A stretch of DNA of 5,664 nucleotides from SAR116 cluster bacterium (GTDB lineage: Bacteria > Pseudomonadota > Alphaproteobacteria > Puniceispirillales > Puniceispirillaceae): the NCBI GenBank assembly GCA_002686685.1, contig NYYG01000013.1, positions 29,268 to 34,931 on the forward strand, written 5' to 3'. Of the stretch, positions 1 through 5,664 are shown piece after piece. Position 1 is the first letter of the stretch, and each line of letters opens with the position of its first letter. The notes under the pieces were generated by a model. The model was not told the origin of the DNA. It did not search any database and saw only the letters and a list, made by a program, of their open reading frames with translations. The position numbers and the translations under genes were made by a program.

Positions 1-534
1 CTCTTCCACGGCCCGGCGAAAGGGCGTGCCATGGGCAATAGCTTCGCCAAACATATGGTCATTGATATCCGCATGCGCATCGACATGGATCAGCCCGACC
101 GGTCCATGCTTTTTGGCAATCGCGCGAAGCACCGGCAGCGTCAGCGTATGATCGCCGCCAAGCGTGATCGGGATCACGTCATGCGCCAGCACTTCGCCAT
201 AAAAAGCGGTAATCCGCTGCACCGCATCTTTCAGATCAAAGGTGTTGATCGGCACATCGCCCAGATCGCCAACGCGCAGGGAATCAAACGGCGCAGCGCG
301 GGTCCACATATTATAGGGGCGCAGCATCACCGATTCAGCGCGTATCTGTTTTGGCCCGAAACGCGTGCCGGGGCGGTTCGAGGTACCGATATCCAGCGGG
401 ATGCCGATAAACACCACATCCATGCCATCAGCGCTGTCAATTGCCGGCAGGCGCATCATTGTGCCTGGCCCGGCAAAGCGCGGCATGTCATTGCCGCCCA
501 GCGGTTGGGGGAAGCTGTCCTGACTGTCACTCAT
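1..534 (-). CDS. speB: Agmatinase/guanidinobutyrase-type ureohydrolase, N-terminal 178 residues (partial)
   Basis: This is a manganese-dependent ureohydrolase of the arginase/agmatinase family. The family cleaves a guanidino group to urea plus an amine: agmatine to putrescine, or 4-guanidinobutyrate to 4-aminobutyrate. The reverse strand translates without interruption from ATG at 534 off the left edge. It opens with PQPLGGNDMPRF, carries the substrate-loop region PLDIGTSNRPGTRFGP (46-61), and shows metal ligands H129 (GGDH, 126-129) and D152, H154 and D156 (DAHAD, 152-156), followed by HGTPFRRAVEE. The second metal motif (SxDxDxxDP) and about 140 residues of a normal ~315-320 residue protein lie outside. 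The N-terminal LGGN-MPRF block and DHMFGE-IAHGT resemble, from memory, guanidinobutyrase GbuA as much as agmatinase, so family membership is secure but the substrate is not. An in-frame TTG at 540-538 is a possible alternative start. It lies 69 bases downstream of fghA on the same strand, probably in one transcript. Confidence 0.93.
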   Translation of the reverse strand, partial: MSDSQDSFPQPLGGNDMPRFAGPGTMMRLPAIDSADGMDVVFIGIPLDIGTSNRPGTRFGPKQIRAESVMLRPYNMWTRAAPFDSLRVGDLGDVPINTFDLKDAVQRITAFYGEVLAHDVIPITLGGDHTLTLPVLRAIAKKHGPVGLIHVDAHADINDHMFGEAIAHGTPFRRAVEE

Positions 535-546
535 TGGCAATGCTGA

Positions 547-552
547 TCCTCT
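547..552 (-). promoter_or_regulatory. Ribosome-binding site of the ureohydrolase gene
   Basis: On the minus strand AGAGGA (552-547) is the only Shine-Dalgarno-like string before the gene. It is 12 bases from the ATG at 534 but only 6 bases from an in-frame TTG at 540-538. Spacing favours TTG (adding two residues), while codon preference favours ATG; the sequence alone does not settle it. Confidence 0.5.
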
Positions 553-561
553 TTGACGGCG

Positions 562-599
562 ATTAGGGGCTGCAATTAGGGGCTGGCGATCAGGGGCTG
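562..599. repeat. Degenerate tandem repeat, three copies of ATTAGGGGCTG
   Basis: ATTAGGGGCTG occurs exactly at 562-572 and 575-585, and as ATCAGGGGCTG at 589-599, with periods of 13 and 14 bases. The linkers are also similar (CA and GCG). The repeat fills most of the 69-base gap between fghA and the ureohydrolase gene and stops just before the ureohydrolase ribosome-binding site. On the transcribed strand it reads as repeated CAGCCCCTAAT. Its role is unknown; it could be slippage-derived or a repeated binding site. Confidence 0.75.
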
Positions 600-613
600 G
601 CGGCTATAGCCGC
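600..613. repeat. 14-base perfect palindrome over the fghA stop codon
   Basis: GCGGCTATAGCCGC is a perfect inverted repeat that could form a 5-base-pair GC-rich stem with a TATA loop in RNA. The fghA stop codon (TAG on the minus strand, 606-604) sits in its centre. No T-run follows in the direction of transcription, so it does not look like an intrinsic terminator. Part of it is dictated by the last fghA codons. Confidence 0.6.
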
Positions 614-1434
614 GCCGCATGCCAGCGCATATGTTCCTCCATAAAGCTGGAAATGAAGAAATAGGAATGGCCGTATCCAGGCTGCATGCGCAGGGTCAAT
701 GCAGTGTCTGTCCCGTCAACCGCAGCCTCGAAAAGCCATGGCCGCAAGCCGCTTTCAAGAAAACTGTCCGCATCCCCTTGGTCGATCAGAATTTCAGGGA
801 AGTGATGGCCATCCTCGACAAGCGCAACCGCATCATAGGCCCGCCAGGCAGAAGGGTCGTTACCGAGATATTTTTCAAAGGCCGCCGCCGACCAGTCAGC
901 CGTCATGGGATTGACGATCGGGGCGAATGCAGACGCACTGAGGAATCGATCCGGGTTGCGTAATGCCAGCACCAATGCGCCATGTCCGCCCATGGAATGG
1001 CCAAAAATTCCCTGCCGGTCCATGCGCAGCGGAAACTGCGCCGCAACCAGCGCCGGCAGATCCTCCATGATGTAGCTGTACATCCGGTAGTTGATGTCAT
1101 AGGGCGCTTCGGTGGCATCGACATAAAAACCGGCACCGCTGCCAAACTGCCAATTATCAGGCTCGTCCGGCACATCTGTACCGCGTGGACTGGTATCCGG
1201 ACAGATCACGGCGATGCCAAGCGCGGCAGCCGCACGGCGATATTCGCCCTTTTCCATGACATTGGCATGAGTGCAGGTCAGCCCTGACAGGTACCATAAG
1301 ACCGGCACCGGCCCGTCCTCTGCCTGTGGTGGCAGATAGACGGCAAAGGTCATATCACATCCGGTAACGGCGGAATGGTGGCGATATACCCCCTGGACAC
1401 CACCAAAGGATTTGTCCGTGGATAGCGTTTCCAT
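604..1434 (-). CDS. fghA: S-formylglutathione hydrolase
   Basis: This cytoplasmic alpha/beta-hydrolase (esterase D family) hydrolyses S-formylglutathione to formate and glutathione, the second step of glutathione-dependent formaldehyde oxidation. The 276-residue length matches the family. The oxyanion-hole region LSGLTCTHAN is at 49-58, the family block PDTSPRGTDVPDE at 79-91, and the nucleophile elbow GHSMGGHGA at 145-153 gives Ser147. By alignment from memory with human esterase D, Asp223 (DQGDADSFL) and His256 (YGHSYFF) complete the triad. The ATG at 1434 is 11 bases beyond the last frmA base, and AGGA at 1447-1444 lies 9 bases before it, overlapping the end of frmA. The two genes are therefore almost certainly co-transcribed and probably translationally coupled. 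Nothing appears truncated or shifted. Confidence 0.97.
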   Translation of the reverse strand: METLSTDKSFGGVQGVYRHHSAVTGCDMTFAVYLPPQAEDGPVPVLWYLSGLTCTHANVMEKGEYRRAAAALGIAVICPDTSPRGTDVPDEPDNWQFGSGAGFYVDATEAPYDINYRMYSYIMEDLPALVAAQFPLRMDRQGIFGHSMGGHGALVLALRNPDRFLSASAFAPIVNPMTADWSAAAFEKYLGNDPSAWRAYDAVALVEDGHHFPEILIDQGDADSFLESGLRPWLFEAAVDGTDTALTLRMQPGYGHSYFFISSFMEEHMRWHAARL

Positions 1435-1443
1435 GTCGGCGCG

Positions 1444-1447
1444 TCCT
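1444..1447 (-). promoter_or_regulatory. fghA ribosome-binding site overlapping the frmA stop
   Basis: On the minus strand AGGA (1447-1444) lies 9 bases before the fghA ATG and shares two bases (AG) with the frmA TAG stop codon (1448-1446). A ribosome ending on frmA would sit on the fghA initiation region, which favours coupled translation of the two enzymes. Confidence 0.65.
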
Positions 1448-2555
1448 AAAAGACGACGACGGAGCGGATGGATTCGCCCTCATGCATCAGATCAAAACCC
1501 TTGTTAATCTCTTCAAGGCTGAGCGTATGGGTGATCATCGGGTCAATCTCGATCTTGCCCTGCATGTACCAGTCGACAATCTTTGGCACATCAGTACGGC
1601 CACGCGCGCCCCCAAAGGCGGTGCCCCGCCAGCTGCGGCCAGTCACCAGCTGGAACGGGCGTGTGTTGATTTCCTGTCCGGCACCGGCAACGCCGATGAT
1701 GATGGATTCACCCCATCCCTTGTGACAGCATTCCAGCGCCTGGCGCATGACATTGGTGTTACCGATACATTCAAAGGAATAGTCAGCCCCGCCACCGGTC
1801 AGCTCAACCAGATGGCCAACCAGATCATCACCATGATCAGCCGGGTTGACGAAATGGGTCATGCCAAAACGTTCGCCCCATGCCTTCTTTTCATTGTTCA
1901 GATCGACGCCGACAATCATATTCGCACCAATCATCCGAAGACCCTGGATGACATTCAGCCCGATGCCGCCCAGCCCGAAAACAACAGCGTTGCATCCGGG
2001 TTCGGCTTTGGCCGTATTGATGACCGCACCGATGCCGGTCGTGACCCCGCAGCCGATATAGCAGATCTTGTCAAAAGGCGCGTCCGGGTTGACCTTGGCA
2101 AGGGCAATTTCCGGCAGAACGGTGAAGTTTGAAAAGGTCGATGTGCCCATATAATGCAACACCGGTTTGCCATCGATAGAAAAGCGGCTTGTGCCGTCAG
2201 GCATCAGCCCCTGACCCTGTGTGGTGCGGATTGACTGACACAGATTTGTTTTCGGGTGCAGGCAATATTCACATTCACGACATTCCGGCGTGTAGAGCGG
2301 AATGACATGGTCACCCGGGGCAACACTTGTCACACCAGCGCCGATCTCGCGCACGATGCCGGCCCCTTCATGCCCCAGAATGGCCGGAAACATGCCTTCA
2401 GGATCATCACCGGACAGGGTGAATGCATCCGTATGACAGATGCCAGTAGCCATGATTTCGACCAGCACTTCGCCGGCGCGCGGACCTTCAAGATCAATTT
2501 CCATGATTTCGAGGGGTTTGCCGGCGGCAACTGCCACCGCTGCACGTGTCTTCAT
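1446..2555 (-). CDS. frmA: S-(hydroxymethyl)glutathione dehydrogenase, class III alcohol dehydrogenase
   Basis: This zinc- and NAD-dependent enzyme oxidises S-hydroxymethylglutathione, the spontaneous adduct of formaldehyde and glutathione, to S-formylglutathione. Class III enzymes also reduce S-nitrosoglutathione. It has 369 residues, normal for the class. Catalytic zinc ligands are C40 (TGICHTD), H62 (GHEGAG) and C169 (GCGVTTG). The structural zinc site is C92, C95, C98 and C106. R110 matches the class III arginine that binds the glutathione-adduct carboxylate. The Rossmann motif GLGGIG is at 194-199, with D218 placed to bind the NAD ribose. The reading frame is open upstream to an ATG at 2657, but the start at 2555 is preferred: TAGGAG lies 7 bases before it and MKTRAAVA is the usual family N-terminus. 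fghA follows after 10 bases. Also called adhC, flhA or adhI in other bacteria. Confidence 0.97.
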   Translation of the reverse strand: MKTRAAVAVAAGKPLEIMEIDLEGPRAGEVLVEIMATGICHTDAFTLSGDDPEGMFPAILGHEGAGIVREIGAGVTSVAPGDHVIPLYTPECRECEYCLHPKTNLCQSIRTTQGQGLMPDGTSRFSIDGKPVLHYMGTSTFSNFTVLPEIALAKVNPDAPFDKICYIGCGVTTGIGAVINTAKAEPGCNAVVFGLGGIGLNVIQGLRMIGANMIVGVDLNNEKKAWGERFGMTHFVNPADHGDDLVGHLVELTGGGADYSFECIGNTNVMRQALECCHKGWGESIIIGVAGAGQEINTRPFQLVTGRSWRGTAFGGARGRTDVPKIVDWYMQGKIEIDPMITHTLSLEEINKGFDLMHEGESIRSVVVF

Positions 2556-2562
2556 GATTTGG

Positions 2563-2568
2563 CTCCTA
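2563..2568 (-). promoter_or_regulatory. frmA ribosome-binding site
   Basis: TAGGAG (minus strand, 2568-2563) lies 7 bases before the ATG at 2555. This strong match decides the start against the 34-residue longer open frame, whose extra residues ([14 protein letters not shown]...) have no counterpart in class III enzymes. Confidence 0.85.
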
Positions 2569-2665
2569 CCCTTGTCGGGCCATGATCCGCCGCATGTGCA
2601 CCGGCCAACCCGTTTCTGTTCTGCGATCACGATGACACGCGCTATTGCGACACACAAGACGGATT

Positions 2666-2680
2666 TTCAGCTGTTCTGAA
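2666..2680. repeat. Inverted repeat TTCAG-N5-CTGAA upstream of frmA
   Basis: Two perfect 5-base arms, TTCAG (2666-2670) and CTGAA (2676-2680), flank CTGTT. The element lies in the 156-base gap between betA and frmA, about 110-125 bases upstream of the frmA start. The size and symmetry would suit a dimeric regulator, but arms this short arise by chance and no recognised operator matches. No clear sigma-70 promoter and no terminator hairpin with a T-run were found in this gap. Confidence 0.3.
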
Positions 2681-2711
2681 TAGGGCAGACACCACCCGTT
2701 CGCTTTGCCGG

Positions 2712-4370
2712 CTAGCGCTGTTGCGTTTCCCATTCCGGATGGAAAAACGGCATATCATTTGCCCGCGGCAGGGGCTGGCGGCCCAGAATATGGTCCGCCG
2801 CCTTTTCACCTGTCATGATCGAAGGGCCATTCAGATTGCCATTGGTGATGCGCGGAAAGATGGATGAATCTGCGACCCGCAATCGGTCAACGCCAATCAC
2901 CCTGCATTCCGGGTCCACCACGCTGCCAGGGTCGTTCGCCGCACCCATGCGCACCGTTCCGCACGGGTGATAGGCACTTTCGACATGATTGCGCACGAAC
3001 GCGTCGATCGCCTCATCCGAGGTCGCGTCATCCCCCGGCTGGATTTCATGTCCCCGATAGGGATCCATCGGCGCCTGGCCTACTATCTCGCGGGTCAAAC
3101 GGATACAGCGGCGGAACTCCTGCCAATCCTCATCATGGCTCATATAGTTGAAACGGATTTCCGGGGCGCTGTCATGTCGGTTGTCACGAATGCGCACATG
3201 GCCGCGCGACTTGGACCGCATTGGCCCGACATGCAGCTGGAATCCGTGCCCTTCGGCCGGAGCCTTGCCGTCATAGCTGATGGCGACCGGCAGAAAATGG
3301 TACTGAATGTCCGGATAGCGCACGCCGGCCGCAGAACGGATAAAGCCCAGCGTCTCGAACTGGTTTGATGCACCAAGACCCGTCTTGAAGAACAGCCATT
3401 CGGCACCGATGCGGGCCTTGGCCAACAAGCCCAGATGCCGGTAAAGCGTAATCGGCTGCAGACAGGCAATCTGAAAATAGACCTCCAGATGATCCTGCAG
3501 ATTGGCCCCGACGCCAGCACGATCCACAAGCGGATTGACGCCGGCAGCCTGCAGCACCTTGCCGGGGCCGATGCCGGATCGCTGCAGGATTTGGGGTGAA
3601 TTGATCGCCCCGGCGGCCAGCACCACCTCTGCTGCTGCATGCACCTGCATGCGGGTGCCACGGCGCACAAATTCAACGCCCGTCGCGGTCTTGCCATCAA
3701 ACAGCACGCGGTCCACCATCGCCCCGGTCACCAGATCGACATTGCCGCGCGCCAGCGCAGGGCGCAGATAGGCATTTGCCGTTGACCAGCGCCGCCCTTT
3801 CCAGACAGTCATGTCGGCCGGGCCAAAGCCTTCCTGGCGGTGCCCGTTATAGTCAGGTGTCGCTACATAACCTGCAGCCTCGGTGGCAGCCACAAACGCT
3901 GCATGAAGCGGGTTGTCGCGCGGCCCCCGGGTGACATTGAGAGGCCCATCCGTGCCGCGCCAGGGGGCCTCACCACCATGCGATGTTTCCATCCGCCGGA
4001 AATAGGGCAGCACGTCCGCATAGCCCCATCCGGTGGCACCTGATTCCTCCCAATGCGCATAGTCGCCGGCATGACCACGCACATAGATCATGCCGTTGAT
4101 CGAGGAGGATCCGCCGATCACCTTGCCTCGCGGACAGACAAGCCGCCGCCCGCCAAGTGCCGGTTCCGGTTCTGCCAGATAGCCCCAGTCATAGCGTTTC
4201 ATATTCATCGGATAAGAAAGTGCCGCCGGCATCTGGATCAATGGCCCGGCATCGCTGCCACCAAATTCCAGAACAAGGATGCGTCGCTTGCCATCCGCGC
4301 CAAGACGATAGGCAAGGGCACTGCCGGCAGAACCAGAGCCGATAATGATATAGTCATAAATCCGTTCCAT
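2712..4370 (-). CDS. betA: Choline dehydrogenase (GMC flavoprotein oxidoreductase)
   Basis: This FAD enzyme oxidises choline to betaine aldehyde, and often onward to glycine betaine, passing electrons to the respiratory chain at the membrane. At 552 residues it is close to E. coli BetA (556). The FAD-binding GSGSAG is at 11-16 with ribose-binding E35; the GMC signature [15 protein letters not shown] is at 80-94. BetA-specific blocks follow: [39 protein letters not shown] gives catalytic His468, and GNLN (511-514 region) gives Asn512, 44 residues later as in choline oxidase. Phe36 replaces the usual Ala after E35 (LEFGG rather than LEAGG). The ending resembles alphaproteobacterial BetA. betB, betI and betC are not next to it. 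The start lacks a clear Shine-Dalgarno site, and a promoter-like motif ends six bases before it. A related GMC alcohol dehydrogenase is the main alternative. Confidence 0.93.
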   Translation of the reverse strand: MERIYDYIIIGSGSAGSALAYRLGADGKRRILVLEFGGSDAGPLIQMPAALSYPMNMKRYDWGYLAEPEPALGGRRLVCPRGKVIGGSSSINGMIYVRGHAGDYAHWEESGATGWGYADVLPYFRRMETSHGGEAPWRGTDGPLNVTRGPRDNPLHAAFVAATEAAGYVATPDYNGHRQEGFGPADMTVWKGRRWSTANAYLRPALARGNVDLVTGAMVDRVLFDGKTATGVEFVRRGTRMQVHAAAEVVLAAGAINSPQILQRSGIGPGKVLQAAGVNPLVDRAGVGANLQDHLEVYFQIACLQPITLYRHLGLLAKARIGAEWLFFKTGLGASNQFETLGFIRSAAGVRYPDIQYHFLPVAISYDGKAPAEGHGFQLHVGPMRSKSRGHVRIRDNRHDSAPEIRFNYMSHDEDWQEFRRCIRLTREIVGQAPMDPYRGHEIQPGDDATSDEAIDAFVRNHVESAYHPCGTVRMGAANDPGSVVDPECRVIGVDRLRVADSSIFPRITNGNLNGPSIMTGEKAADHILGRQPLPRANDMPFFHPEWETQQR

Positions 4371-4376
4371 GCGCCC

Positions 4377-4405
4377 ACTATCTGGCCCGCCTGCCGGCGC
4401 GTCAA
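4377..4405 (-). promoter_or_regulatory. Predicted sigma-70-type promoter of betA
   Basis: On the minus strand CTTGACG holds a -35 hexamer TTGACG (4405-4400; five of six consensus bases, and a full CTTGAC as liked by alphaproteobacteria). After a 17-base spacer comes GATAGT (4382-4377; four of six -10 bases). Only GGGCGC separates it from the betA ATG, so transcription would be expected to begin at or within a base or two of the start codon. This is a motif match, not a measured start. Confidence 0.45.
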
Positions 4406-4420
4406 GAAAGAGGGATGATT

Positions 4421-4430
4421 TTTGCGCAAA
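4421..4430. repeat. 10-base palindrome TTTGCGCAAA in the divergent intergenic region
   Basis: TTTGCGCAAA is a perfect palindrome 16 bases upstream of the predicted betA -35 hexamer and 21 bases before the amidase ATG at 4451. The position between two divergent genes would suit an operator, but it is short and no known site was recognised. Confidence 0.25.
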
Positions 4431-4437
4431 CCAAAGT

Positions 4438-4453
4438 CATAGTCATCGCTATG
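4438..4453. repeat. Inverted repeat CATAG-N6-CTATG at the amidase start
   Basis: CATAG (4438-4442) and CTATG (4449-4453) are perfect arms around TCATCG; a further T/A pair (4437, 4454) extends the arms to six bases. The right arm contains the proposed amidase ATG. It could be an operator or an RNA hairpin that hides the start codon, or coincidence. Confidence 0.25.
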
Positions 4454-5664
4454 AGCATGATGATTTCAGATATTGCCGGCCAAATCGCCGGTGGCCAGCT
4501 TTCCGCACGCGATCATGTCGAAAGCTGCCTTTCCGCAATTGACAGCGAAGATGGCCGCCGCGCCTTTATCACCGTTGATGCCGATGGCGCCCGTCGCACT
4601 GCAGACCAGATTGACCGCATGCGCGCTGCCGGGGCCGCACTCCCGGCCTTTGCCGGGGTCAGCCTGTCGGTCAAGGATCTGTTTGATGTGGCAGGCAGTG
4701 TGACACGCGCGGGATCACGCGTTCTGGACAATGCCGCACCAGCCGAACGTGACGCCACGGTTGTTGCACGGCTGAAAGCGGCCGGGTTCAATATCATTGG
4801 CCGCACCAACATGACCGAATTCGCCTATTCCGGACTTGGCATGAATCCGCATTATGGCGACCCCCGCAGCCCCTATGGACGCGATCGGGGAAGCGGGCTT
4901 GTGGCGGGCGGATCATCTTCGGGAAGTGCCGTATCCATAGCCGACAGTATGGCGGCGGCCACCATCGGATCGGATACGGGCGGATCGACCCGGGTGCCAG
5001 CAGTGTTTTGCGGTATTGTCGGGCTGAAGCCGACAACAACCCGGATGCCTTCAGACGGTATTTTTCCCTTATCAACATCCTTTGATGCCGCCGGCCCGAT
5101 GGGCACCAGCGTTGCCTGCTGCGCCATTCTGGATGACATCATGGCAGGCGGTGACGGGCGGGCCGAACCGGCTTTTCCGGCACCGGGGTTGCGGCTCGCA
5201 GTGCCGCGCGGCTATTTGTTCGAGGATCTGGATGATGCGGTGTCGGCCGATTTCGAAGCCGCCCTGTCACGTCTGTCCGCCGCCGGCGTGAGTTTGACCG
5301 ACATCCACCTCGATATTCTGGAAGAGCGGCGACCGGCAAATCTGCCAAAGAGCATCGTCTCGGCAGAGGCCTATGAAATCCATCAAGAACTGTTGGCAAC
5401 CGGGCGTGACCTCTATGACCCGCATATTGCCACACGGCTGGATGCCGGTGCGGACATCCCCGCCTATGACTATATCGCCATGCATCGTGACCGGGCCGAT
5501 CTATGTGCAAGGGTGGCAGCGATCACCCGTCCGTTTGATGCACTGGTGCTGCCGACCACCCCGGCTACGCCGCTGCCCATTGACGGGCTGGAAGAGGTTG
5601 ATGCACGGATGAAGGCCAGCGCCCGCGCCCTGCGCAATACCGCCTTGTCGAATTATCTGGACCG
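4451..5664 (+). CDS. Amidase signature family hydrolase, C-terminus missing (partial)
   Basis: This serine hydrolase of the amidase-signature family (GatA, AtzF and FAAH relatives) cleaves an amide bond; the substrate cannot be read from the sequence. The frame runs open for 404 residues and leaves the window just after NTALSNYLD, near where such proteins have 40-60 residues left. The catalytic triad is complete: Lys75 (SLSVKDLFDVAG), cis-Ser155 (GGSSSGSA, 153-160) and nucleophile Ser179 (DTGGSTRVPA, 175-184), with the 24-residue Ser-Ser spacing seen in FAAH. Thr180 stands where Ile or Val is usual. There is no signal peptide. ATGs at 4451, 4457 and 4460, and one at 4415, are all in frame, and none has a well-spaced ribosome-binding site, so the start is uncertain. 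It is a stand-alone amidase rather than GatA as far as visible, since no gatB or gatC is present. It diverges from betA. Confidence 0.92.
   Translation, partial: MSMMISDIAGQIAGGQLSARDHVESCLSAIDSEDGRRAFITVDADGARRTADQIDRMRAAGAALPAFAGVSLSVKDLFDVAGSVTRAGSRVLDNAAPAERDATVVARLKAAGFNIIGRTNMTEFAYSGLGMNPHYGDPRSPYGRDRGSGLVAGGSSSGSAVSIADSMAAATIGSDTGGSTRVPAVFCGIVGLKPTTTRMPSDGIFPLSTSFDAAGPMGTSVACCAILDDIMAGGDGRAEPAFPAPGLRLAVPRGYLFEDLDDAVSADFEAALSRLSAAGVSLTDIHLDILEERRPANLPKSIVSAEAYEIHQELLATGRDLYDPHIATRLDAGADIPAYDYIAMHRDRADLCARVAAITRPFDALVLPTTPATPLPIDGLEEVDARMKASARALRNTALSNYLD

Noticed and set aside
31..546. Long plus-strand open frame of 171 codons
   Set aside because: It lies fully antisense to the ureohydrolase gene, whose reverse frame carries intact metal-binding motifs. 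The plus-strand translation has no recognisable domain.
600..613. Intrinsic terminator after fghA
   Set aside because: The palindrome gives only a 5-base-pair stem and no T-run follows on the minus strand, so read-through into the ureohydrolase gene is more likely.
1482..2132. Plus-strand open frame of 216 codons opposite frmA
   Set aside because: It is antisense to a fully conserved class III alcohol dehydrogenase; GC-rich codon bias leaves such shadow frames open.
2556..2657. 34-residue N-terminal extension of frmA
   Set aside because: A strong TAGGAG 7 bases before 2555 and the standard MKTRAAVA start fix the shorter protein. The extra residues are unlike the family.
4341..4354. GATAAT and TATAGT as -10 boxes for the amidase
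   Set aside because: They lie inside the betA coding start (FAD-motif codons), and no acceptable -35 hexamer is 16-18 bases upstream.
5139..5510. Minus-strand open frame of 123 codons opposite the amidase
   Set aside because: The plus strand encodes a continuous amidase-signature protein across this region, so this is a shadow frame.
1..5664. Mobile element, prophage, CRISPR, defence or biosynthetic cluster
   Set aside because: No transposase, integrase, repeat-spacer array, tRNA-like site or modular enzyme was seen; all genes are ordinary metabolic enzymes with uniform composition.

Overview
The window reads as a piece of a GC-rich alphaproteobacterial chromosome. The main taxonomic pointer is BetA: its ending (PLPRAN...HPEW...QR) and internal motifs look, from memory, like alphaproteobacterial choline dehydrogenases more than the E. 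coli enzyme. Glutathione-based formaldehyde oxidation and a CTTGAC-type -35 fit the same group. A genus cannot be named from this alone.

Five protein genes are visible and coding is dense. Four lie on the minus strand in the order betA (4370-2712), frmA (2555-1446), fghA (1434-604) and a ureohydrolase gene (534 to beyond position 1, cut by the left edge). On the plus strand, divergent from betA across an 80-base gap, an amidase-signature hydrolase begins near 4451 and is cut by the right edge. No RNA gene, mobile element, CRISPR array or pseudogene was seen. All catalytic residues that should fall inside the window are intact.

frmA and fghA are the two steps of glutathione-dependent formaldehyde oxidation and are separated by 10 bases, with the fghA ribosome-binding site overlapping the frmA stop region. 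Upstream, BetA oxidises choline to betaine aldehyde; later demethylation of glycine betaine in bacteria can release formaldehyde. A link between choline catabolism and formaldehyde disposal is therefore plausible but inferred. No betB, betI, betaine demethylase or FrmR-like regulator is present here. The ureohydrolase (agmatinase or guanidinobutyrase type) and the amidase both release nitrogen from C-N bonds, so the locus may serve use of small nitrogen compounds.

The most distinctive sequence details are non-coding: a promoter-like CTTGAC-N17-GATAGT placed so that betA transcription would begin at or next to its ATG (possible leaderless mRNA), a degenerate tandem repeat plus a 14-base palindrome between fghA and the ureohydrolase gene, and two short inverted repeats upstream of frmA and at the amidase start. 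I do not see a convincing new biological system; the genes are recognisable metabolic enzymes.
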